This document shows, piece after piece, positions 14,366-22,370 of a stretch of 39,880 nucleotides of DNA. Positions within the stretch are counted from its first letter, which is position 1, and each line of letters opens with the position of its first letter. The position numbers and the translations under genes are program-made. Source of the DNA: a virus; IMG/VR virus record IMGVR_UViG_3300036835_000173, positions 1-39,880 of that record; one strand, written 5' to 3'. The notes under the pieces were generated by a model. That model worked only from the letters and a program-made list of their open reading frames with translations. It was not told the origin of the DNA and did no database searches.

Positions 14366-14520
14366 TGGGTCTGCTGCTCATCGTTTTCGGCGTCGTTCTC
14401 ATGGCGATCGGCTACAGCTTGATCGGATTGATCCTGCTTGTTGTCGGATTGATCCTGCTGTTTGCTCCTGGACCATTCTATGGCTACGGATACTGGCGGG
14501 ATCGGCGAGGGCCGCGCTGA
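14365..14520 (+). CDS. Two-helix small membrane protein, 51 aa
   Basis: The ATG overlaps the preceding TGA, and its own TGA overlaps the next ATG. Two closely spaced hydrophobic helices (about residues 2-18 and 20-36, rich in Leu/Ile/Val/Gly) are followed by an aromatic, basic tail (PFYGYGYWRDRRGPR). It looks like a hydrophobic hairpin peptide that could be a holin-like or virion membrane-active protein. Being sandwiched between capsid genes is unusual. Confidence 0.6.
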   Translation: MGLLLIVFGVVLMAIGYSLIGLILLVVGLILLFAPGPFYGYGYWRDRRGPR

Positions 14521-16097
14521 TGTCTTCTGTGATCTACGCGGCCGCAGCGGCAACCATCTCGATGGCCGAGTTGGTGGATGTGGAGGGTGTCGAGATTGTC
14601 CAGACTGGTATCGAGTATCCACTCGCATCCGGGCCGCGTACGTTCACAGTCGATGATCTGGACGACATCGTGTCGTCGCAGGATGACCCCGCCGTCAAGA
14701 CTCCGCGGTTGAAGTTGGGTCACGAGGCGGATATTGGCATCCTCGAGGATGGCCAGCCTGCCATCGGTACCCTTCAGAATCTTGTGCTCGATCAAGATGG
14801 GCATCTGGTTCGCGGTAACTACACGCAGATCCCCGAGTGGCTTGCTCGGGTACTACCAAGCGCATACCCAGCGCGCAGCATCGAGGCTGCGACTGGTGTC
14901 GAAACTCCAACCGGACATCACTGGCGAGTGGTCTTGACAGATCTAGCGCTGCTTGGCGTCGTATGGCCCGGCGTCTCAACGCTGGACGACATCAAAGCGC
15001 TGTACTCAACGGATGGTCCGGATAACGTCAGAGTGCTATCAACGAGAGGGGAGGTAGAGGCAGTGTTTGGCGCAAGCCTCGCCGCGTCTGGTCGGATTGC
15101 CGGCCAGGTGGATGTGGACGAGATTCTGCGCTCATACCGCGAGCAGAAGTCGCCCGATCAGTTCTGGTGGTGGGTTCGCTCGATGTACATGGACCCGAAC
15201 GAACTGATCGTGGAGGACGAGGACAGCGGTGAGCTGTATCGAGTCCCCTACACCGTCAGTGGCGAGAAGGTGGATTTCCAAGATCCCATTCCCGTCAAGA
15301 TCAAGTACGTAGACAAGCCCAAGCCCAAGGAGAAGGAAGCAGCCGCTCTGGCCGCAACCGCCGCCTGGGAGAGCCTACATCCAACGGCTCGTCGCAGGGC
15401 ACTCTACGCCACACGAGAGGAGTTCAACCGAGTGGGCGCGACGACCACTGAGTTCGACCCCATCGCGCTTCGCAATGCGCTGGGGCTGGAAGATGACGCG
15501 ACTGACGAGGAAGTGCAGGCAGCACTCGGCGCAGCCGGGTTTGTCGCACCACCCGGTCAGGAGCAGCCGTCTGGACCGGCGCGTGCGCCGGCAGCGGAGC
15601 AGCCCGGGACATCACCCGCGGGCACGGCGGCCACACCGCCGGTCGCTCCCGACAACCAGGCGCCTGCGGGGCCGCAAGACCCTGCGGTCGAGCAGCCCAC
15701 GACGTCACCCTCCACGACACCCACCGAGCCCGTTCAGGCTGCCGATGGCACCGTCCGGCTCGATGCGGAGACATACCGTACCCTCATGACGGGCGCCCAG
15801 CATGGCACGCAGGCGTTCGCCCGACAGACCAGGGAGGATCGCGACCGCGTCATCGTCGATGCCGTGGCCGACGGCAAGATCCCACCGAGTCGGGCTGAGC
15901 ACTGGGAGCAGGCCTGGGAGCGCGATCCCGAGGGCACACGGACGCTACTGACGGCGTCCGTCGAGCAAGGCGGATTGGCAGCCGGATTGCTGCCGGTCGG
16001 CGACACCATCGGAGCAGAGCACCCGACCGAGGATCTGACCGTCGAGGCATATCCCTCGGAGTGGCTGCCTGAGGTTCAGCAGAGGAGGCAGGGCTGA
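14520..16097 (+). CDS. Capsid maturation protease with scaffold domain (Mu I-like), 525 aa
   Basis: ATG at 14520 overlaps the upstream stop. The N-terminal protease-like domain has His68 in LKLGHEAD and Ser120 in YPARSIEA, the spacing expected of a phage prohead serine protease. A long Pro/Ala/Thr-rich linker (about residues 350-425) leads to a helical C-terminal region (about 430-525, DAETYRTLMTGAQHG; GKIPPSRAEHWEQAWERDPEG). This resembles the C-terminal scaffold part of Mu protein I. It would guide capsid assembly and then cleave scaffold and itself. Length and position just before the decoration and capsid genes agree. Confidence 0.8.
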   Translation: MSSVIYAAAAATISMAELVDVEGVEIVQTGIEYPLASGPRTFTVDDLDDIVSSQDDPAVKTPRLKLGHEADIGILEDGQPAIGTLQNLVLDQDGHLVRGNYTQIPEWLARVLPSAYPARSIEAATGVETPTGHHWRVVLTDLALLGVVWPGVSTLDDIKALYSTDGPDNVRVLSTRGEVEAVFGASLAASGRIAGQVDVDEILRSYREQKSPDQFWWWVRSMYMDPNELIVEDEDSGELYRVPYTVSGEKVDFQDPIPVKIKYVDKPKPKEKEAAALAATAAWESLHPTARRRALYATREEFNRVGATTTEFDPIALRNALGLEDDATDEEVQAALGAAGFVAPPGQEQPSGPARAPAAEQPGTSPAGTAATPPVAPDNQAPAGPQDPAVEQPTTSPSTTPTEPVQAADGTVRLDAETYRTLMTGAQHGTQAFARQTREDRDRVIVDAVADGKIPPSRAEHWEQAWERDPEGTRTLLTASVEQGGLAAGLLPVGDTIGAEHPTEDLTVEAYPSEWLPEVQQRRQG

Positions 16098-16528
16098 TGA
16101 CCAACACCACCAACCTTGCTGTTCCTTACTACGAGCCCGGCAGTCGCATCACCGGCCGTGCTACGACAACCAAGGTCATCGGCAAGACCTTCGTGGAGAT
16201 TGCTGCCACGAAGGACCCTGGCTCTCGTGGCCTGGAGCCTGACCCCGGCGGTTCGGGCGGCAACGTCCGGATCAAGCCGGCAGGTGCCGCGTCAGCCAAG
16301 GTGTTCGGCGTTGCCGAGCATGACGCGGAAGTCGGCTACACGACGACCGTCTTCACCGACGGCTTCGTGGTTCCGATTACAGCGGCGGTCGCTCTGAACG
16401 CCGGAGACAACGTCACCCCAGCAGCGGGCGGGCAGGCCGGCAAGGCCGCCGATCGCGCATCTGGCTATGGCCTCTGTTTGGCCGACACAGCCGTCGGCCA
16501 GGATGCCGTCGTCTTGCTGAGGCTCTAG
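16097..16528 (+). CDS. Capsid decoration/stabilisation protein (DUF2190-like), 143 aa
   Basis: The ATG overlaps the protease stop. The sequence shows the small beta-barrel pattern of head decoration proteins: KVFGVAEHDAEVG, then VTPAAGGQAGKAA, then YGLCLADTAVGQDAVVLLRL. The position directly before the major capsid gene is typical. It likely binds the outer capsid surface and stabilises the shell. Confidence 0.75.
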   Translation: MTNTTNLAVPYYEPGSRITGRATTTKVIGKTFVEIAATKDPGSRGLEPDPGGSGGNVRIKPAGAASAKVFGVAEHDAEVGYTTTVFTDGFVVPITAAVALNAGDNVTPAAGGQAGKAADRASGYGLCLADTAVGQDAVVLLRL

Positions 16529-16543
16529 GAGGGAGGTGAGGGA

Positions 16544-17617
16544 ATGTACAGAGGAGTGACAGAACGACAGCTGGAAGCCTTCTGCCGGTACGAGGGTCTG
16601 CTTCGCGGATCCAACCGGCAGATGCAGGCCTGGGCGCAAGCGGCCATCGCCGCCAACCGTCCTGGGGCCATCGAGCGTCGGCGCCAGGCCCAGCAGCATC
16701 AGGGCGGTCGCCGTCGCATGCAGGCTGCCACGACGTACCCGATGCCGACGACGCACCCGTTGGGTCCGCCGACGGTTAGCGGCACGTCCATCACCGTCCC
16801 GACGATGCTCGCTCAGCCGACGCGCATCACACGGATGATCATGGATCTGACGCAAGAGCGATTCATCGCGGATCGCATCTTCGCGTCGGGTGGCGGAGTC
16901 ACCGGCGGCGCAGTCGTCTACGACAGCGTTCAGGAGAATGAGCTGTACACGAACAGGGATGTCGAGCAGGTGGCCCCTGCCGGCGAGTTCCCGCTCGTGA
17001 CCAGCGAGCAGCTCGTGCCGAATGTCGCTGAGGTGGAGAAGTGGGGCGGCAAGACGTTCGTGACCGACGAAGCTCGGGATCGCAACGATGTCGCTGGATT
17101 CACTCGCCTCATGCGGCAGCTGGCCAACACCATCGTCCGCAAGCTCAACCAGCGGGCGATGAACACCCTCAACGGGGCCATCGCCGACGGCAGCCGTGAC
17201 GTTCTCGGCAACAACTGGTCCACGTACAATCCTGAGACGGACCCGCCTCAGGACAGCCCTGCCTACGATTTCGGCCGCGCAAACATGCAGGCTGAGAACG
17301 AGGAGATGGGGATCGACTACAACCTGTGGCTCATCAACCCGCAGGAGTCGCTCGCCCTCACCGCCATCTACGGACCTGCCCTCGGCGCGCCCGGGATGCC
17401 CTCGTTCTACAGCAGCCCGCGTGTGACTGCGGGCGAGGCGTACGCGGTGGCTGAGCGTCAGGTCGGGCAGATGCGGACTGAGAAGCCGCTCGGCACTGAG
17501 ACCTGGCGGGAGCAGAAGACAGAGCGGACGTGGGCGCAGTCCAGCGTGCGGCCGCTCTGGTTCGTGGACAACAAGTTCGCGATCCTGCACTTCAAGGGCC
17601 TGGACGGGACTCCGTAG
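16544..17617 (+). CDS. Major capsid protein, 357 aa
   Basis: ATG at 16544 follows an excellent AGGAGGGAGGTGAGGG site, as expected for the most abundant virion protein. A helical basic N-terminal arm (1-60) is followed by the HK97-type capsid pattern (PTMLAQPTRITRMIMDLTQ; FVTDEARDRNDVAGFTRL; RKLNQRAMNTL). Size and location after protease and decoration genes agree. It forms the icosahedral shell; the basic arm may be cleaved during maturation, though no cleavage site can be proved here. Confidence 0.88.
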   Translation: MYRGVTERQLEAFCRYEGLLRGSNRQMQAWAQAAIAANRPGAIERRRQAQQHQGGRRRMQAATTYPMPTTHPLGPPTVSGTSITVPTMLAQPTRITRMIMDLTQERFIADRIFASGGGVTGGAVVYDSVQENELYTNRDVEQVAPAGEFPLVTSEQLVPNVAEVEKWGGKTFVTDEARDRNDVAGFTRLMRQLANTIVRKLNQRAMNTLNGAIADGSRDVLGNNWSTYNPETDPPQDSPAYDFGRANMQAENEEMGIDYNLWLINPQESLALTAIYGPALGAPGMPSFYSSPRVTAGEAYAVAERQVGQMRTEKPLGTETWREQKTERTWAQSSVRPLWFVDNKFAILHFKGLDGTP

Positions 17618-17618
17618 C

Positions 17619-18074
17619 ATGGCCCCGGTCACGATCAAGCACGCTCAGTTTCTGTACTACACGGAATCTGAGTACACAGACCCCAAGACTGGCGAGCAGA
17701 AGACACGACTCAGTCGACACATCGCCATGCGGGGTCAGACAGTCGACATCCCGCGCGACGAAGATCAGGAGCGCGGGGAGACAACTGGTGCTTTCATGAC
17801 CACTGCTGACACGATCCCGGCGGACGAGGTGGCTGAGGATGAAGCCACCTCTGAGCCGCCGCTTGAAAGCAGTGAGCTCGACTTCAGCAACCAGGATGAG
17901 CTGGTGGCCTACCTCAAGGACAGCAAGCCGACGGTCGTTGCTACGGTAGCGCTCGCCGACAATGATCCTGAGAAGGCCGAGGCACTCATGGATGCTGAGG
18001 AGATAGCCTCTGGCGGGCAGCCGCGCGCCGGAGTCATGAACGGCCTGCAGAAGATCCTGGACGCAGAGGAATGA
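17619..18074 (+). CDS. Head-associated hypothetical protein, 151 aa
   Basis: ATG at 17619 directly follows the capsid stop, and the stop overlaps the next start. The N-terminal half is beta-like (VTIKHAQFLYYTESEY). The acidic middle leads to LVAYLKDSKPTVVATVALADNDPEKAEALMDAEE, a pattern seen at the C terminus of short actinophage proteins between capsid and connector genes. Likely a head or connector accessory; no biochemical role is claimed. Confidence 0.6.
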   Translation: MAPVTIKHAQFLYYTESEYTDPKTGEQKTRLSRHIAMRGQTVDIPRDEDQERGETTGAFMTTADTIPADEVAEDEATSEPPLESSELDFSNQDELVAYLKDSKPTVVATVALADNDPEKAEALMDAEEIASGGQPRAGVMNGLQKILDAEE

Positions 18075-18583
18075 ACGGAACGCGCCCGCATCCCGACGAG
18101 TGGTATCCCACCGTTGAAGAGGTGGGTGCCTTCCTTCGCGCCCGGACCCAGGACGACGACGATCAAGAGATCGGTGTCTTCAACGAGGACACACGTCCGA
18201 CAGACGATGAAGTTGAGATGTTGATTACAAGGGCTGCCGGCGTGATATATGGAACTGTCGGCAGCCCTGACGACTGGACATGTTCTTCAGCAGATGATCT
18301 TCGCGATCAAGCGAAGTACTGGATCATCATGCTGGTCTGTATGCTGATCGAATTGTCGTACTTCCCTGAGCAGGTTCGCTCGGATCGGTCAGCGTTCCAG
18401 GGCTACAAGGACTTGTGGGATGATGACACGGTTGGCTTCAATGTCTTCCGTGAATCAGCAATCGCGTGTGGCGGCACCGGGACTGGGCCGGATGATGGAA
18501 CTGGCGGTGGGGCGCCAGGTTGGCCCGCATGGGACTTCCCAGTTGACATCGGCGGCATGGTCGGGTGGCAGACGAGATGGTAG
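18071..18583 (+). CDS. Head-tail connector/adaptor protein, 170 aa
   Basis: The ATG overlaps the previous stop. The N-terminal pattern YPTVEEVGAFLRART then TRPTDDEVEMLITRAAGVIYG fits gp6/gp15-type connector proteins that form a ring under the portal, with a helical bundle to about residue 125 and a Gly/Trp-rich tail. Its position as first gene after the capsid proteins supports it. Confidence 0.7.
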   Translation: MNGTRPHPDEWYPTVEEVGAFLRARTQDDDDQEIGVFNEDTRPTDDEVEMLITRAAGVIYGTVGSPDDWTCSSADDLRDQAKYWIIMLVCMLIELSYFPEQVRSDRSAFQGYKDLWDDDTVGFNVFRESAIACGGTGTGPDDGTGGGAPGWPAWDFPVDIGGMVGWQTRW

Positions 18584-19023
18584 GCACCCGCTTTCAAGTC
18601 AAGACGTACGGCGCACGCATCGTGCAGCGCAAGCTGCTGAGTTTGGCTAACGCTGCTGAGGACTTACGCCCTGCGTGGCCGGCCGTCACTGAGGTGGCGG
18701 CAAAGGGGATCGACAACTCATTCAAGCGACAAGGACCTGGATGGGCACCCCTGCGAGACAAGACGGTCCGCAGCCGCATCGCTGAAGGTTATCCGCCCGG
18801 ACCGATCCTCACCAAGTCCCGCAAGCTGCGTGACAGCCTGACGATTCATCCGAGCTTTACTGGGACAGCTTCGACGTTGGAGATCCTGACTGACGTCGAA
18901 TACGGCAGATACCACATGGAGGGGACGAGCACAATGCCGGCTCGTCCCATTCGCATTTCGGTGTACTACCAGAAGATGATGAGCCGTGTGATCCGTGACC
19001 GATTGAAGGCAGCGTATGCCTGA
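18565..19023 (+). CDS. Virion morphogenesis/tail completion protein (Mu gpG-like), 152 aa
   Basis: GTG at 18565 overlaps the previous gene; ATG at 18577 is an alternative start. The pattern PGWAPLRDKTVRSR, PILTKSRKLRDSLT and RYHMEGTSTMPARPI is typical of the phage virion morphogenesis family, which closes or completes heads and tails. Size (about 150 aa) and order agree. It lies between connector and tail-terminator-like genes. Confidence 0.75.
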   Translation: MADEMVGTRFQVKTYGARIVQRKLLSLANAAEDLRPAWPAVTEVAAKGIDNSFKRQGPGWAPLRDKTVRSRIAEGYPPGPILTKSRKLRDSLTIHPSFTGTASTLEILTDVEYGRYHMEGTSTMPARPIRISVYYQKMMSRVIRDRLKAAYA

Positions 19024-19735
19024 TCTGTATCCAACTCGCACAGAGTTCCCTGAGCTGCTATATGGCGCGCTGCTCGGGCAGCACTCTGTTGACGATGCAA
19101 TCGTCGGGATGATCAAGAAGTGGCAGTACGATTATCTTCACGAGGTTGCACGACAAAGCGGTGAGAGTTTTGACAGGCTCGTTCCATTCAGATCGTTCCG
19201 TGTTGCGACCGACATGGAGAACATGCCGGAAGATCAGCACCCCGGTCTCATCATCACCACTCCCGGCCTTGTTGATCCGCCCGCCAAGATGGCACTTGAC
19301 GGTCGGACTGGCAAGGCGTACAAGGGTGTCTGGCAATACGATCTTGGCGTCCACATTGCCGCCAAGGGTCGCAAGGAAGTAGCCAGCCCTCGAGCCATCC
19401 GACTCGCCTCGCTGTACGCGACGGCCATTCGCGGCATCATGATCCAGCAGCGCGATGTGCCGCCGGAGGGCAAGGGCATCCTCGGCATGATTGACTGGTT
19501 CGATGAGAGGCCGAGCGGGCTGGAGTCAGATGCTGACAGGACGACGTGTCTGTACATTGCGTCGTTCTATGTTGAAGTGCTCGATGTAACAACTTGGGGG
19601 ACAGGTCCGATTGAACCCCAGTGGCGTCCCGATCCCGATGATCCGGACGAGCCAACCTGGCCCGTGTCGGAGTTGGCTGAAGCAGATGTCGTCAAGGTTC
19701 CGATTGAGGAGCCGCTACCAGAAGGGAGTGAGTAA
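19016..19735 (+). CDS. Neck/tail-terminator-like protein, 239 aa
   Basis: ATG at 19016 overlaps the previous gene by eight bases; the TAA shares its last A with the sheath ATG. The central region has beta strands and a long helix (GVWQYDLGVHIAAKGRKEVASPRAIRLASLY), as in tail terminator or neck proteins that cap the tube. The acidic, Pro-rich C terminus (PDDPDEPTWPVSE) is variable. Assignment is by position and pattern. Confidence 0.6.
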   Translation: MPDLYPTRTEFPELLYGALLGQHSVDDAIVGMIKKWQYDYLHEVARQSGESFDRLVPFRSFRVATDMENMPEDQHPGLIITTPGLVDPPAKMALDGRTGKAYKGVWQYDLGVHIAAKGRKEVASPRAIRLASLYATAIRGIMIQQRDVPPEGKGILGMIDWFDERPSGLESDADRTTCLYIASFYVEVLDVTTWGTGPIEPQWRPDPDDPDEPTWPVSELAEADVVKVPIEEPLPEGSE

Positions 19736-21192
19736 TGCCGCGACCTGGCGTTGACGTCAACATTGTTGACGAATTCATTCCGGGTCAGGCCATCCTCGAT
19801 CCCGGTCAGTCGTTCATGATCGGGTTGACGGAACGCGGGCCGGTGGGCGTCGCAGGGACGCTCCACTCGTCACAGCAGCTCGACAAGATGTACGGCGCAA
19901 GGACGGCCGACTCAGCTGAGCTGATGGACAGCGGACACGCGTTCTTCAACGAGGGCGGATCAACCCTGTATATTTCCAGAGGCACCGGGCCAGCGGCCGT
20001 GTCTGCTACTGGTGACCTTGGCGATTTGACGATCACCGCCAAGGGGCCGGGCGTCTGGGGCAACAAGCTGGTCATCACCGCGACAGCTCCAGGCGGCTCC
20101 CTCAGCGACGTCGCTGCCGGCTCGTCCAGTGACTACCGCGTCCTCCAGGTCGAGGACGATGGAGTGGTCGTGGAGCGATCCACGATCCTCAAGACGGTCG
20201 ATGATGCCGTTGCCTGGTCGGTCGACAGCGGCTACATCAACGTCGCGATCACCGATCCGGACGATCCATCGCCCCAGCTGCCTGATGTTGATGACAGCAT
20301 CGCGCTTACTGCCGGGGCTGACGATCAGCAGTGGAGCGGGGACATCGCCGCCGCTGCGCTGCAGGCATTCCCGTACAACCTCGGTCCCGGTCAGGTCTCT
20401 GCGCCGGGTCGCGCAGATGTCGACACCTGGACGGCAATCGGCGCGCATCTCCTCGCGATGCACCGAGTTGGGATTCCCGACCTGTCCAAGACCAACGACC
20501 CGACGGTGCTCGCGTCGGAAGTCGGCACTATCTGGACGATCCCCGGTTCGCGCCAGATGCTCCCATGCGGCTCGTGGCTGAACTACCCGTACGACACGAA
20601 CCCGGCAACGGTCGTGATTCCGTACTCGGGCATGCAGTCCGGCCTCATCGCTCTGGCCGATGCGGCGAACGACCCATCCATCGCAGCGGCCGGGGCTGAC
20701 GGCATCAGCCGATATGCCCTTGGGCTCACGGATCAGTTCACGGACGCTGACCGTGAGGAGCTCAACGATCTGGGCGTCTGTCTCGGCAAGGAGATATTCG
20801 GTCAGGTTCGGACGTACGGCTACAGGACGGGTGCCGGCCCTGATGAGAAGAACTGGATGTTCTTCCAGGAGTCGAGGGTGGTCATGATGATCGCCCACGA
20901 ATGCGACGCGGTCATGGAAGAGTACGTCCTCAAGACCATCGACGGGCACAACCATCTGTTCGCGAAGGTCAATACCGCCTGCACGGGCGTCTGCCAGAAG
21001 TATTACCTGGCGAACGCGCTCTACGGCGACACACCGGGCGAGGCGTTCAAAGTCGACACTGGCCCCGGCATCAACACGATCGACACGATCAAGAAGGGCT
21101 GGGTCCTTGCCCAAGTCCTGGTCAAGACGAGCCGCCAGGCGGAGTGGATCGTCATCAACCTGATCAAGAAGCCCATCGAGTCCGCCTTCTGA
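19735..21192 (+). CDS. Contractile tail sheath protein, 485 aa
   Basis: ATG at 19735 follows GAAGGGAGTGAG. It begins PRPGVDVNIVDEFIPGQAIL, and has GPGVWGNKLVITATA near residue 103 and AIGAHLLAMHRVGIPDL near 240. The C-terminal sheath core ends WIVINLIKKPIESAF. These are the hallmarks of contractile sheath proteins, which polymerise around the tube and shorten to drive it through the cell envelope. Length is standard. This gene makes the phage a myovirus. Confidence 0.9.
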   Translation: MPRPGVDVNIVDEFIPGQAILDPGQSFMIGLTERGPVGVAGTLHSSQQLDKMYGARTADSAELMDSGHAFFNEGGSTLYISRGTGPAAVSATGDLGDLTITAKGPGVWGNKLVITATAPGGSLSDVAAGSSSDYRVLQVEDDGVVVERSTILKTVDDAVAWSVDSGYINVAITDPDDPSPQLPDVDDSIALTAGADDQQWSGDIAAAALQAFPYNLGPGQVSAPGRADVDTWTAIGAHLLAMHRVGIPDLSKTNDPTVLASEVGTIWTIPGSRQMLPCGSWLNYPYDTNPATVVIPYSGMQSGLIALADAANDPSIAAAGADGISRYALGLTDQFTDADREELNDLGVCLGKEIFGQVRTYGYRTGAGPDEKNWMFFQESRVVMMIAHECDAVMEEYVLKTIDGHNHLFAKVNTACTGVCQKYYLANALYGDTPGEAFKVDTGPGINTIDTIKKGWVLAQVLVKTSRQAEWIVINLIKKPIESAF

Positions 21193-21205
21193 GGAGGTGA
21201 TGTGA

Positions 21206-21625
21206 GTGCCTGATCCAACACGTCAAGACACCTGGCTCGTGACTCTCGTTTTGGAGGGTCGCGACCTGGGCATCTGGGACAAGAAGTCCGGTGGCGAGAT
21301 CGACTCGGACGAGAACAAGTACCCGCCAGGCGGCCTGCAGGCCGAGATCAGCCTCGGAGGGCACAAGACGTATGGTGAGCTCACGATGAGCCGCTACTAC
21401 GACACCCAGCGAGATCACCCGATCTTTGGCTGGTTCCATTCCCAGGTCGGAGCAGGTCGCGGAGCCATCGGCATGACGCCGCTCGACTTCCATGGCAATC
21501 CGACCGGGGCGCCCATCGTTGCCGGCGGCACGCTCAAGACGTACACGCCGCCTGAGGTGGACAACGAGTCCGGCGATGCCGCGCTCGTGGAACTGGCCTT
21601 CACCCTCGACACGTACTCGCCCTGA
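21206..21625 (+). CDS. Tail tube protein, 139 aa
   Basis: GTG at 21206 lies seven bases after a strong GAGGAGGTG site. The small beta protein has GGLQAEISLGGHKTYGELTMSRYYD and ends ALVELAFTLDTYSP, a pattern of XkdM/T4 gp19-type tube proteins. It directly follows the sheath, the standard order. It forms the inner tube through which DNA passes. Confidence 0.85.
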   Translation: MPDPTRQDTWLVTLVLEGRDLGIWDKKSGGEIDSDENKYPPGGLQAEISLGGHKTYGELTMSRYYDTQRDHPIFGWFHSQVGAGRGAIGMTPLDFHGNPTGAPIVAGGTLKTYTPPEVDNESGDAALVELAFTLDTYSP

Positions 21626-22158
21626 TGGTTGAGATCGTCACCGGCGGGTCGCTCGACGCACCTAAGCCTGAGCCGGAGGGCAGCACGGATGCTGCTCCTG
21701 GCTCACTCATCTCACGCATCCGCAAGGCGGCAGCGCGTCAACAGCAAGAGACAATCAAGGACTTCGCTGTCGGCGGAGCCTTTGGTGAATGGTTGATGAT
21801 TCGGTACAAGCCTCTCGCGCCTGAAGTGATGGATCAGTTCCTGCTTCAGCAGAAGGAGGATACACCGGCGATTCAGCTCAATATGGACATGATGGCGCGT
21901 GCGTGTATCGCCGTCGTCGGTCATGATCCCAACACGGGTGAAAAGGAGATCCTGCAGGATGAGCTTGGGCCGGTGCTTTTGGAGCATCGGTTGGCAGTGG
22001 CGCTTGCGCTACCAATCCCTACAGGCGCCAAGCTGACTGCGCGTGAGGTCATTTCGATGCTGTTCGGGCAGAACGGGATTGCCATCGGCGCACACGGTGA
22101 CCAGGTTTCCGAGTGGATGAAGAATCCGCAAGGTGAAGATGACCTGGGGGAAAGTTAG
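21625..22158 (+). CDS. Tail assembly chaperone (upstream, unshifted product), 177 aa
   Basis: The ATG shares a base with the tube stop. It is a mixed helical protein (ISRIRKAAARQQQETIKDF; GEWLMIRYKPLAPEVMDQFLLQQK; MDMMARACIAVVGHD) located between tube and tape measure, where lambda G-like chaperones lie. The gene ends EDDLGES-stop right after a GGGGGAA slip site, and the -1 frame continues for 72 codons. So two proteins are expected, this one and a 248-aa fusion. Confidence 0.8.
   Translation: MVEIVTGGSLDAPKPEPEGSTDAAPGSLISRIRKAAARQQQETIKDFAVGGAFGEWLMIRYKPLAPEVMDQFLLQQKEDTPAIQLNMDMMARACIAVVGHDPNTGEKEILQDELGPVLLEHRLAVALALPIPTGAKLTAREVISMLFGQNGIAIGAHGDQVSEWMKNPQGEDDLGES
22146..22152 (+). promoter_or_regulatory. 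-1 programmed frameshift site GGGGGAA
   Basis: Zero-frame codons are CTG GGG GAA AGT TAG. The -1 frame has a TGA at 22140-22142 and is open from 22143, so slippage is confined to 22143-22158; the only slippery run there is GGGGGAAAG. The P-site GGG re-pairs perfectly after a one-base slip. Confidence 0.8.
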
Positions 22159-22370
22159 CCGGTCAATGGATTGAGGTTCTAGCAGTCGGCGGACTGATCG
22201 GGATAAGTCCGCTACACTTGCTCAGAGTCGATCCCATTGAACGGGGCATACTAATAGCAACCATCTTGGAGGCTCAGAAGATTAGAGAGCAGTGGGATCG
22301 CGGTCTTGCTCAGACAGTGATTTATGAGTACGCAGAGGCCGTGAGACGAGGACGCAAGAGACAGCGCTAA
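22152..22370 (+). CDS. Tail assembly chaperone frameshift extension (lambda GT-like), 72 codons
   Basis: After a -1 shift, reading continues AAG TTA GCC GGT CAA TGG ATT and runs to TAA at 22368-22370, adding 72 residues to 176 from the upstream frame. The extension is helical and basic at the end (ILEAQKIREQWDRG; AVRRGRKRQR). It has no usable start of its own, which is why simple gene calling misses it. It abuts the tape measure start (shared A). This fits the tail chaperone pair that holds the tape measure during tube assembly. Confidence 0.8.
   Translation, partial: KLAGQWIEVLAVGGLIGISPLHLLRVDPIERGILIATILEAQKIREQWDRGLAQTVIYEYAEAVRRGRKRQR

Noticed and set aside
16292-17638. 448-codon reverse-strand open frame
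   Set aside because: It lies fully opposite the decoration and major capsid genes, is Arg/His/Leu-rich in shadow style, and no reverse-strand gene is otherwise supported.
19960-21114. 384-codon reverse-strand open frame
   Set aside because: It is antisense to the tail sheath gene and shows no recognisable domain.
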